Shown here: positions 53,519 through 62,300 of the stretch, in pieces
Layout: each line of letters opens with the position of its first letter
Numbering within the stretch: position 1 is the stretch's first letter
Source: Mycolicibacterium sp. GF69
GTDB lineage: Bacteria > Actinomycetota > Actinomycetes > Mycobacteriales > Mycobacteriaceae
DNA length: 64,000 bases
Reading direction: 5' to 3'
NCBI RefSeq assembly: GCF_003284965.1
Contig: NZ_QMEW01000003.1
Span: 166,188 to 230,187 of the forward strand
Notes under the pieces: generated by a model
Database searches by the model: none
The model's input: the letters and a program-made list of their open reading frames with translations, nothing else
Told to the model about the DNA's origin: nothing
Made by a program: the position numbers and the translations under genes

Positions 53519-54799
53519 TCAGCGGCGCCGCGACAGGTACTTCTGATACGCCTCGGCAGCTGTCGCCAACTCGGGGCGTGCGTCGAGCACCGGCTGCATC
53601 TTCTGACGCGCCTGTTCCCGCTTGTAGGGCAGGAATTCGGTCGGGAAATCGCCCTCGTGCGGGGTGTAGTCGCGCAGTACGCGGCGGGCGACGGTGGCCT
53701 TGTGCACCTCGTCGACGCCGTCTGCAATACCCATCGTCGGGGCCGCGGCGTACATCGCCTGGATCGGAGTGAGATCAGTGGTGCCGAGCGAGCCGAGGAT
53801 GTGCAGCGCGTTGAACGAAACCTCGCGCAGGACTTTTGCCATCGTGAACTTGACGGCGGCGATTTCGGTGCGGGCTTCCTGGGTCGAGGAGTTGTCGATC
53901 TTCCACGCCGTCTCGAGGACGAACAGGCGCAGCATCTTGATGCTCGCGTAGGACTCGGCGATCTTCTCCTGCACCATCTGGTGTTCGGCGATGACCTTGC
54001 CGTGCGATTCGCGGCTGAGCGCCCGCTCGCACATCATGTCGAACGCCAACGTGCACTGCGCGATCGTGCGCATCGCGTGGTGGATGCGTCCGCCGCCGAG
54101 TCGCCGCTGCGCCAACACCTTTGCGCCGTTCTCGGGACCGAGCAGATGGTCGTACGGGACCCTGACGTCGCGGTAGACGATGTGGTTGTGGTTACGCGGC
54201 TCCGGCATGATCTCCACGCCCGGCGTCTTGCGCGGGACCACGAACATCCCGTTGGTGCACATCACGAACAGAATGTCGGCCACCCGGCCTGCCGAGGTGA
54301 ACCACTTCTCGCCGTTGATCACCCACTCGTCGCCGTCACGGACGGCGTGGGTCTTGAACAGGTTTGGATCGCTACCGCCCTGCGGCTCGGTCATCGAGTA
54401 CGCCGAGAACATGTCCTGGTTGAGCAACGGCACGAGCCACCGTTGCTTTTGTTCCTCGGTCCCGTATGCGGCGAGCATCTCCATGTTGCCCGTGTCCGGG
54501 GCCGACGCGCCGAACATGTGCGGGGCGCCGGCGTAGCGGCCGATGATCTCGTTGAGCAGGCCGAGTTTGAGCTGCCCGAATCCCGGTCCGCCGAGTTCTT
54601 CGTCGAGGAAGATCGCCCACAGTCCCTGGTCTTTGACCTCCTGCTGGAGCTCGCGAACGTACGCCTTGACCGCTGGATCGGGTGAGCGCACCGCGTGCGG
54701 GAACACGTGATCGAGCGGCTCGACCTTCTCCTCGCAGAACTGCTTGACCCAGTCGAGCTTCTGTTGAAAATCCGGTTCGGTGCTGAAGTCCCACGCCAT
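53519..54799 (-). CDS. Acyl-CoA dehydrogenase, ACAD10/11-like
   Basis: The 426-aa dehydrogenase has FAD-binding DMFSAYSMTEPQGGSDPNLF and WVINGEKWFTSAGRVADILF. The C-terminal active-site region is MGIADGVDEVHKATVARRVL, where ADG-DEVH replaces the usual YEGT. An Asp in this position is the proposed base of ACAD10/11-type enzymes, which act on 4-hydroxy or branched acyl-CoAs. It stands alone, with a 92-base gap to the small membrane gene. Confidence 0.9.
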   Translation of the reverse strand: MAWDFSTEPDFQQKLDWVKQFCEEKVEPLDHVFPHAVRSPDPAVKAYVRELQQEVKDQGLWAIFLDEELGGPGFGQLKLGLLNEIIGRYAGAPHMFGASAPDTGNMEMLAAYGTEEQKQRWLVPLLNQDMFSAYSMTEPQGGSDPNLFKTHAVRDGDEWVINGEKWFTSAGRVADILFVMCTNGMFVVPRKTPGVEIMPEPRNHNHIVYRDVRVPYDHLLGPENGAKVLAQRRLGGGRIHHAMRTIAQCTLAFDMMCERALSRESHGKVIAEHQMVQEKIAESYASIKMLRLFVLETAWKIDNSSTQEARTEIAAVKFTMAKVLREVSFNALHILGSLGTTDLTPIQAMYAAAPTMGIADGVDEVHKATVARRVLRDYTPHEGDFPTEFLPYKREQARQKMQPVLDARPELATAAEAYQKYLSRRR

Positions 54800-54929
54800 G
54801 TTGGCAGTCTGTCACCACGCCGGCGACGCGACGCGAAATCCCGGCGTCGGTAACGCTGAAATCTCGATCGCATCCCAACCCGTGTGCGCCGCCTCAAAGC
54901 GGGTAATCGAGCGGTAGAAAGAAGCTGAC

Positions 54930-55232
54930 ATGACCACGCTCGCGCGACTCACCGCGTTGCTGGCGGCAGTGATCGGCGCCCTTTTGACCGCACCGCACGC
55001 CGCCGCATCACCGACTGACGACCTCTGCCGCAGCATGAGCTCGGTAGGTTTCACGGGCGACTGTGCAACCCTGGGCACCCTCGCCCGCGACGTCTGCACT
55101 CAGCTCGAGCGTGGCGCAGAGCCGGCTGCGGTGGCCGAGAAGTTGGACCTCACGACGAAAGACGAGACACTGTCCAACTTCATCGTGGCCGGCGCTCGGT
55201 TGTACTTCTGCCCCGAACCCCACGGAATCTGA
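54930..55232 (+). CDS. Small secreted protein, DUF732-like
   Basis: The 100-aa protein has a Sec signal peptide (LARLTALLAAVIGALLTAPH then AAAS) with cleavage near residue 27. The mature region has four cysteines and a DUF732-like pattern: VCTQLERGAEPAAVAEKLDL and a C-terminal ARLYFCPE. DUF732 proteins are abundant, exported and mycobacterial, with no known function. The start ATG 54930 follows GAAAGAAG. Confidence 0.75.
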   Translation: MTTLARLTALLAAVIGALLTAPHAAASPTDDLCRSMSSVGFTGDCATLGTLARDVCTQLERGAEPAAVAEKLDLTTKDETLSNFIVAGARLYFCPEPHGI

Positions 55233-55289
55233 ACAGCCTGCGCTCTGACGCGAATGCCGCGAGGTCGGCCGCGCTAAACTCCGACGGCA

Positions 55290-56918
55290 ATGGATGCCGG
55301 CGCACCCCGTTTTGATACCGCCAGAATTGCCGCTGTCGCGGGCGTCGTCGTGATCTTGTTCGCCGCGGTCGGCTGCTCGGACTCCGACAGGCCGGATGCC
55401 TCGGCCACGACCACCGCCGCACCCGCTCCCGCAACGCCGCCGCCTGCGCCCCCGCGTCGCGAGCTTGCCACCGATCCGGTTCGCATCGCCGACGACCTGG
55501 TGGCAGATGAACACGTACTGCGTGACCCCGCGTCGCCCGAGGCGGTGATGGGGGCGGCGGCGCATCGGCAGCAGGCGGCATACCGGGCCATCGGTCGGCA
55601 TCCCGAATGGGATCCGATCGTGCGTCCGCGGATTCCCTCGGCGCTGCTGGCCAACTACGACCACAATGTCAACGCACGCCGCGAACTCGGCGTGATGAGC
55701 AGGCCGAAAGACACGTTGCCCGCGTGGCGGATCGTTGCGCCCACCCCGGCCGACGAACTGATGGGCTACTACCGCGAGACCGAAGCCGCGTTCGGCGTGC
55801 CGTGGAATTTCCTGGCGGCGATCAACCTCATCGAAACCGGTTTCGGTCGCGTCGCGGGTGTGAGCACCGCAGGGGCGCAGGGCCCGATGCAGTTCATGCC
55901 CTCGACGTTCGCCGCGTACGGCGCCGGCGGTGACATCCATTCGCCCCGTGACAGCATCATGGCGGCGGGACGCTACCTCGCCGCCAACGGGTTCGCCCGA
56001 GACCGCGATTACGCCCTGTACCGGTACAACAACTCGAACAACTACGTCCGCGCGATCAGCGACTACGCCGCGGTCATGGCCGCCGATCCCGCAGCGTTCG
56101 CCGGCTATCACCGGTGGGAGGTCTATTACGTGACGACGGCCGGGGACGTGCTTCTTCCGGTCGGCTACTCCGAAGCAGCACCCATCCCTGTCGCGAGTTA
56201 CCTTGCGTCGCAGGGGACGTCGTCGATGCCCGTGCAGATCTCGCCGCGGAGCGAGCAGATCCTCGAGCGGCTGCTGGCCACGGGCCGCGGACGCTTCGGG
56301 GCGGACTTCCTGGGGACGCCCTATGGCGCAGACACTCTCGTCGGATCGGCGGACCAGCCGGAAAAGCTGGTCGTCGAACTGGAGCGGGTGGACTGCTTCA
56401 CCTTCGCCGATTACGTCGAGGCGCTCAAGCGGGCGGACAATCGCGACGAGTTCGTCGCCGGGCTGACGACGGTTCGCTACAAAGACGGTGTCGTGAGCTT
56501 TGCGAACCGCAGGCACTTCTTCACCGACTGGGCCGCGGCGACTCCGACGGTGGCAACCGACATCACCACGAGCCTGAGCCCCGATGCGATCGAGGTGCAC
56601 AAGAATCTCAATCAGAAGGATTCCGGCGGCCTGTACCTGCCCGGGTTGCCGGTCGTGCCACGGACCGTGGCCTACATTCCGAGCGACCGGTTCGACAGCG
56701 GCGTGGTGGGCCAACTGCGCACCGGCGACTACATCGGAGCGTATGCCGACGACGGCGGCCTCGACGTCACACACGTCGGCATCTTCGTCGACACTCCGGA
56801 CGGCCCGGTGCTGCGCAACGCGTCATCGCTGGCCGCCGACAACAAGGTCGTCGACAGTCCCCTGTTCGACTACCTGCGGACCGTTCCCGGGGCCGTCGTG
56901 CTCCGGCCGGTGCTATGA
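55290..56918 (+). CDS. Lipoprotein fusing lytic transglycosylase to a DUF1460 domain
   Basis: The 542-aa protein has a lipoprotein signal (VVVILFAAVGCSDS, Cys near residue 29). Around residues 150-270 is a lytic transglycosylase domain (VPWNFLAAINLIETGFGRVA with catalytic Glu, then GAQGPMQFMPSTFAAYG). Around residues 310-540 is a DUF1460 region (RFGADFLGTPYGADTLVG, RVDCFTFADYVEALKRA with Cys, and VTHVGIFVDTP with His), which is an NlpC/P60-like amidase or peptidase fold. It would thus cleave both glycan and peptide in peptidoglycan. The fusion is unusual. The enzyme specificity of DUF1460 is inferred. Confidence 0.83.
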   Translation: MDAGAPRFDTARIAAVAGVVVILFAAVGCSDSDRPDASATTTAAPAPATPPPAPPRRELATDPVRIADDLVADEHVLRDPASPEAVMGAAAHRQQAAYRAIGRHPEWDPIVRPRIPSALLANYDHNVNARRELGVMSRPKDTLPAWRIVAPTPADELMGYYRETEAAFGVPWNFLAAINLIETGFGRVAGVSTAGAQGPMQFMPSTFAAYGAGGDIHSPRDSIMAAGRYLAANGFARDRDYALYRYNNSNNYVRAISDYAAVMAADPAAFAGYHRWEVYYVTTAGDVLLPVGYSEAAPIPVASYLASQGTSSMPVQISPRSEQILERLLATGRGRFGADFLGTPYGADTLVGSADQPEKLVVELERVDCFTFADYVEALKRADNRDEFVAGLTTVRYKDGVVSFANRRHFFTDWAAATPTVATDITTSLSPDAIEVHKNLNQKDSGGLYLPGLPVVPRTVAYIPSDRFDSGVVGQLRTGDYIGAYADDGGLDVTHVGIFVDTPDGPVLRNASSLAADNKVVDSPLFDYLRTVPGAVVLRPVL

Positions 56919-57132
56919 CGGCAGCGCTGGCCGAATCGCAATACGAATGTGACTGCGCCGCAACTCATGCACGACGCCCAACTGCCGCGTAGCGCGGCCG
57001 ACGCGTAGTTGAAGCGCCGGACAAGAGCCGGTAGGCATCATTGCCATCACCGACAATCGCGCAATCATCGATAACCCCCGCGTGACGTGTCACAATGAGT
57101 GAGCCAGACCGTCTCCGCGAAGGGAACCGATC

Positions 57133-57753
57133 GTGGGGTCTTCAAGAATGGCCATGAGTTGGCCGGATCGCCATTTGTGGGCGACGCGAGTGTTCACGAC
57201 GCGGTCGACCATCCTCGGATTGAACGAGCGGTACCCGTGGGCCGCCGGCGTCGTCGCAGTGCCAGTGACGATCGTCGCCTTACTCGGGGTGATCATGCTG
57301 CCCTACCTGTTCGTACCCCTGCTGGTGCTGGCCGGCGTGGCTCTGGTGGTGACCGAGTACTACGCACTTCGCCAGGAAACCGATGAGCACCACACGCGGG
57401 CCGTTGCCGGCGCCTGGCAGCCGGACCGGCCGGCGGGCAGCAACACAGAAATGATCCGGGGCACAACGAATCTGCCGCAGGCGGAGTGGGAGGCACGGGC
57501 GCGGGCGGCAGCCGCCGCGGCGCACGCGCGCGCCGCCGAGGCGAGGGCGCGGGCAGAAGCCACCCAAGCCCGAGCCCTGGCCGCCGAAGCCGAAGCGCTG
57601 GCCGCCGAGGCTGAGGTTTTCGAGGCGCAGGCGGGAGCCACCGAAGCCTCCCACGCCGCCCACGCCCGCGCGACCGAAGCCCGCAACCGCGCGGCCCGGT
57701 TGCGCCTCGAGGCGGATGCCAAGTCCACCAGATGGTCGCCGCGCACGTTTTGA
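57133..57753 (+). CDS. Membrane protein with Ala-Glu-Arg coiled coil
   Basis: The 206-aa protein has two transmembrane helices (about residues 38-80, VVAVPVTIVALLGVIMLPYL then FVPLLVLAGVALVVT). A cytoplasmic coiled coil of about 90 residues built almost wholly of Ala, Glu and Arg follows (for example AAEAEALAAEAEVFEAQAGA). Start GTG 57133 follows GAAGGGA by 7 bases. The function is unknown; such repeats can be structural. The next gene, a methyltransferase, is convergent. Confidence 0.65.
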   Translation: MGSSRMAMSWPDRHLWATRVFTTRSTILGLNERYPWAAGVVAVPVTIVALLGVIMLPYLFVPLLVLAGVALVVTEYYALRQETDEHHTRAVAGAWQPDRPAGSNTEMIRGTTNLPQAEWEARARAAAAAAHARAAEARARAEATQARALAAEAEALAAEAEVFEAQAGATEASHAAHARATEARNRAARLRLEADAKSTRWSPRTF

Positions 57754-57756
57754 CGC

Positions 57757-58635
57757 CTAGAACACGTATCGGTAGAGCCGGTCGTAGTTTCGACTCGTCG
57801 GGACGGCATGCACCATGCGGTACAGAAAGCGCTGTCGGCTGAGTGGAATCCTGTCGAACCCGTCCACCACGGGAACGTCTTCGACGAGGCGTAATCGCGA
57901 ATCCCAACGAGTGATCTCACGGCCGTCGCGGGTGCCCCACTTGATGATGCCTGACGTCATGATCCTGGACAGGCGCGGACCCCATTCCGACAACAGGTCA
58001 GCGAGTAGCTCTCCGGTGTCAAACCGGTCGACCAATCGGTGAAGTAGTTCGGTGACCTCGGCCGGGGTGAGGTACATCAGAAGGCCCTCAGCGACGATGA
58101 GCACGGCACCGCCCGTGGGTAGCTCATCGAGCCAGCCCGGGTCGGTCACCGACGACCCGATCATCCGATAGGTGTCGGATTCGGAATACAACTGCCGGCG
58201 CAGCGCGATGACCGGGGGCAGGTCGACGTCAAACCACCGCACGTCCCTCGGCACCGCAAGGCGGACAGGCCGGCTGTGTAGTCCGCACCCCAGATGTAGC
58301 ACCACGGAATCCGGGCGACGGTTCAGATAGTCAGTGATCCAGGCTTCAAAGTGCGCGCCACGCAATGCCACCCCGAACTGGTTGAACGCCGGCGCGATAC
58401 GCCGGTGGATTCGTCGAAAGTCGTAATCGATACGAGAGACGTCCTGAGCGGCCCGTTGATCGCCGAGAATCGGATGGGCCAATCGGCTCTCGCAAGCTCG
58501 CAGGTAGAGCATGCAGAGCATCGTCCACTCCACCGATCCCCACTGCACGCCGGTGAAATCCACTTTGCCACGGTGTTCGCGCTGTGGGTCGATCGGATCT
58601 TGCTCGTCCGGACCTGTCACAACGTCCTCCCTCAT
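57757..58635 (-). CDS. LCM-family O-methyltransferase (TcmP-like), NRPS locus
   Basis: The 292-aa protein matches the leucine carboxyl methyltransferase fold used by polyketide O-methyltransferases such as TcmP. It has ESRLAHPILGDQRAAQDVSR then IDYDF near residue 50, LHLGCGLHSRPVRLAVPRDV then RWFDVDLPPVIALRRQLY near 120, and VLIVAEGLLMYLTPAEVTEL. The start is ATG 58635, overlapping the upstream methyltransferase stop as ATGA. GTG 58620, five bases after GGGAGG, is a serious alternative. It is the third gene of the NRPS operon and may methylate a carboxyl or hydroxyl of the peptide. Confidence 0.85.
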   Translation of the reverse strand: MREDVVTGPDEQDPIDPQREHRGKVDFTGVQWGSVEWTMLCMLYLRACESRLAHPILGDQRAAQDVSRIDYDFRRIHRRIAPAFNQFGVALRGAHFEAWITDYLNRRPDSVVLHLGCGLHSRPVRLAVPRDVRWFDVDLPPVIALRRQLYSESDTYRMIGSSVTDPGWLDELPTGGAVLIVAEGLLMYLTPAEVTELLHRLVDRFDTGELLADLLSEWGPRLSRIMTSGIIKWGTRDGREITRWDSRLRLVEDVPVVDGFDRIPLSRQRFLYRMVHAVPTSRNYDRLYRYVF

Positions 58636-59390
58636 TCGGCGCGCCTGGCGACCATCGTCGTGATACCCCATGGCCGGGGGCGGAACTCGACGATGATCGT
58701 CGGGTCGGCATGACGGGCGAGCGCGCGCAGGGCGGACGGGCTGTAGGCGCGCAGCGAGCTGATGACCCCATCGTGCGCCAACGGCGCCACCGGAGTCATC
58801 GGCAGCACCGTCGCCAACAGCAGCAGGTGCAGCGGTGATCGCGGCCTACGAAGATCCATGATCAGTAACTTCTTCGCCGCCCGGGTCGCTTCGGCCAACA
58901 CTCGGGCAGCCGATTCGGGCGGCAAGTGGTGCAACGACGCCGCAAAGACCGCGAGGTCGTAATACCCGTCGGGAGCGTCGATTTCGGTCGCATCCATTTC
59001 CCGTACCGTTGCGCGGGGGTGGCTGCCCAGGCCGCTGGCGGCGACGTCGGCCACATTCGCGGGTTCGACGTCGGTGACCGTCACCCGGGCGCCGGGGTGG
59101 TGCTCCAACAGCTTGCGTGACAGGCCGCCGAGACCGCACCCGAGTTCGAGGATCTTCGGCGAATCGACGTCGGCCACCTCACGAAGCGCTGCGCGGGCGC
59201 CCAGCGTGTAGGCGCCCAGAAAGCGGCGCTGTCCCTTGCGGTCGAGCGCCTCGATCACCTTGCGCTTCAGATCGTCGACGTCGTCGCGGTCCAGGTACTC
59301 CAACCGGCCGGTCTGCAGTCGGCGGTCCAGCCAGGAGGCGTCCGGCCCGCCGCGGGGCATCCTCGCAATGTCGGAAGTTGTCTCAGCCAT
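58632..59390 (-). CDS. Class I SAM methyltransferase, NRPS locus
   Basis: The 252-aa protein has motif [21 protein letters not shown] near residue 80, [19 protein letters not shown], and post-motif [20 protein letters not shown] near 140. The C-terminal part includes [20 protein letters not shown], a hydrophobic stretch that could contact membrane or a lipid substrate. It overlaps the NRPS stop by 8 bases and the LCM gene start by 4, so it belongs to the same transcript. It probably modifies the NRPS product; the target is unknown. Confidence 0.88.
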   Translation of the reverse strand: MAETTSDIARMPRGGPDASWLDRRLQTGRLEYLDRDDVDDLKRKVIEALDRKGQRRFLGAYTLGARAALREVADVDSPKILELGCGLGGLSRKLLEHHPGARVTVTDVEPANVADVAASGLGSHPRATVREMDATEIDAPDGYYDLAVFAASLHHLPPESAARVLAEATRAAKKLLIMDLRRPRSPLHLLLLATVLPMTPVAPLAHDGVISSLRAYSPSALRALARHADPTIIVEFRPRPWGITTMVARRAE

Positions 59391-62300
59391 GGGAATCCAA
59401 TTCTGCCCTGAGGTGTTTGCCGTATGCGCTCAGCGATTTGATCGTCAACATCTCATGGTGTGAGCAGTCGACGGGGTACACGGTGACACTGCCGGCGACG
59501 TAAGGTCGCCACCCTCGCGCCTGCGATCGGGTCCGCCCTCGATTTCGCAGACCATGCCACCGTGAGGTCAGCCCGCGATGACCACCGTCATCGTCACGGC
59601 GTGCGGCGGAGAATACGACCATATCGCCGTCGAAGATCTGAGGCGCATGGCTCAGGAGATACCGCTGGCAGGCGTTGACACTTCGAACCATGAACTCCAA
59701 CAACTGCTTCGACGGGAGATACACGAAGCCCGTGGACTGCCGTTGAATGAGTTCAGCCGCCTGCTCGTAGGTGACGGGTTTCGACCGTGATGAAAGATCC
59801 ATGCGATTGGCCCGCAAGATGTATTCCAGGACTTGGTTTTCGTCCAGGGACCGACTTTGCGGGATGCGCATCCGACCGCTGAAGGTTGCGATCATCTTTC
59901 TCGCACCGAATCTTGTGATGATCGGCGCGTCCAACAGCACGAGGCGCTGGACCACGCATCCCCGTCGCCGAAGTTCAACGGCGAGTTCGTGCGCCACCAC
60001 ACCGCCGAAAGACCAGCCGAGGAGTTTGTAGGGTCCGACGGGGTGAACGGATTGGAGTCTGTCTGCATAGCGAGCCGCCATGCTGCGAATCGATTCGCCC
60101 TCGTTCTCGCCCTCGCGTGAGATGTGGTTGATCCCGATGATGGGGCCGTCGTAGTAGTTGCCCAGCGCCCGATATACCCAGCTCAGTCCGAAACCGTCAT
60201 GAACGCAGCACAGCGGAACACCAGAACCCTCTTTGAGGACTTCGACCGGAACCACTTCCACCGCACTGTCATCGCTGCCCACCTGGTGACTCAGGCTTCG
60301 CACGGACGGTGCGTAGAACACGGTGCGAACCGCCAGATTGGTATCCAGCCTGGAATTGATCGTGGCGACCAGCCGCATCGCCGACAGCGAGTCTCCACCG
60401 AGGTCGAAGAACGAGTCCTCGACTCCGACGCGCGCTATGCCCAGCACTTGAGCGCAGATGTCGGCGATGATTCTCTCGGTCTCCGTCTGCGGCGGTTGGA
60501 ATGTTGTTGCGCCGTATACCGGTGCAGGCAGGGCCTTGCGGTCGATCTTGCCCGACGCGGTCAGCGGGAACTCGTCGAGCACCACAACATGGCTCGGCAC
60601 CATGTAAGCGGGCAACCGCGCACTGACCTCGCGCCGCACGGCGCTGATCTTGCTGTTGGTCTGCGGGTCGTTGGCGAAGCTTGCACGTTCGGCGGGCCAG
60701 ATCGGCCGCAAGTAGAGATCGCCCAAGAACGGAATGCTAGCGCCGTCAACGGGTCTGACGAATACCGCGTCCAAGGTGCCCGGTGAGGCACCCCAGGTCA
60801 CCGCGACGTGATAGCCGGCGGTGTCGGCGAGTCGATGCAAGTCCTCGGGGATGACGGCGTCCGGGATCACTTGAGCCAGCGCCTGGCTCAGAGACGATCC
60901 CGCATCCAACGCTCGGGCAACACCCACGTCGGCGATCACTTGGGCGCGAGGGATCTCGGTGACCCGCACGGCGGCCGGAGTTTGCGAGATCAACTCCTTA
61001 ATCAGCCCGTCCAAGCCCGCGAATTGGTTCCACGGCCGGGCGGGCGTATCAGCGACAGAAAGCACCGAGGCAGGGGCTTTGACAATGGTGACGTCGTAGC
61101 GGTACCGGGTCAGTTCGTTGTCGGCGAACCCGCGCTTGACTTCGATGCCCAGTCCAGCCACCGAGGCATGCTCGGCGGCCCATTGGACGAAAAACTCTGG
61201 AGCCAGCAGCAATTCGCGTTCAGCCAACATGGCGCGCTGAACCCTCTGGCGGATCTCGGCCGCGTCGGCGGTGGCGGAGCTACGCGCCAGCGCAACACCG
61301 GTTTGGAACGCTTGCTGCAGACTGTGGTTTCTGACGTCACCGATGAACAGAACCCCGCCGGGCGCCAGCAGCTCCATGGCATTACCGATGACCTGTGCCA
61401 GGTAGCCCGCGTGGGGGAAATACTGGATCACCGAGTTGAGTATCACTGTGTCGAAGTAACCCTGCGGCAGCGTCCCGGTCACGTGGGCCGGTTGGGTCAG
61501 TAGCTGGACCCGGTGACGCCAAGGGGTCTCCGACTGTTCGAGTGCATGACCGAGGCGGTCGATCACCACCGCCGACACATCGGTTCCGACATAGTGCTCA
61601 CAGCGCGGGGCGATCTGAGACAGCACCAGACCCGAGCCCGCTCCGATCTCCAAAACCCGCCGCGGCCGCAGAGCCCCGATCCGATCGACCGCAGCCGCAC
61701 GCCACTCCGCCATCTGCTCGAGCGGAATGGGTTCATCGGTGTAGCTGCTGTTCCAACCTGAGAAATCCGATTCGAACTCCGAAACCGCGACCTCGGCGCC
61801 ATACAACTGGTCATAAAGCTGCTGCCACTCTTCGACGGCTTCGGTGTCCTCGGCGGCCGTGCTGGTGTGATCGATGGTGATGTACGCGACGAGTTGGGCG
61901 TCGGCGTTCCCCTGGTACACCGTCGTGACGGCTTGGGTGACCTGAGGGCATTTCAATACAGCGTTCTCGACTTCGCCCAGCTCTATTCGGTATCCGCGGA
62001 TCTTGACCTGCTCGTCGGCGCGTCCCAGATACCGCAACTGCCCATCAGCGCCCCAACTGACCAAATCGCCACTGCGATACATCCGTGCCCCCCGCGGCCC
62101 GAAGGGGCAGGCCACGAACCGTGATGCGGTCAAACCGGCCCGGCGCACATATCCCGTCGTCAGCCCGGCGCCGGCCACATACAACTCCCCGACCACTCCA
62201 GGCGGCACGGGCCGAAGCCACCCATCCAGCACGAAGAAGCCAAGGTGCGCGAGCGGAACTCCGATGGGGCTGACATTGCTGCCGGCATCGCCTTCGACGA

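Noticed and set aside
55008..56774. 588-codon minus-strand frame opposite the transglycosylase fusion
   Set aside because: It is antisense to a protein with recognisable catalytic motifs and has shadow-frame composition.
57082..57093. Palindrome GTGACGTGTCAC as a CRP-type site
   Set aside because: The spacing between GTGA and TCAC is 4 bases rather than the 6 of mycobacterial CRP sites. It may be chance.
56919..57132. Intergenic gap as a small RNA or short gene
   Set aside because: The 214 bases contain only short shadow frames and no strong ribosome site or stem besides the short palindrome at 57082. Nothing can be supported.
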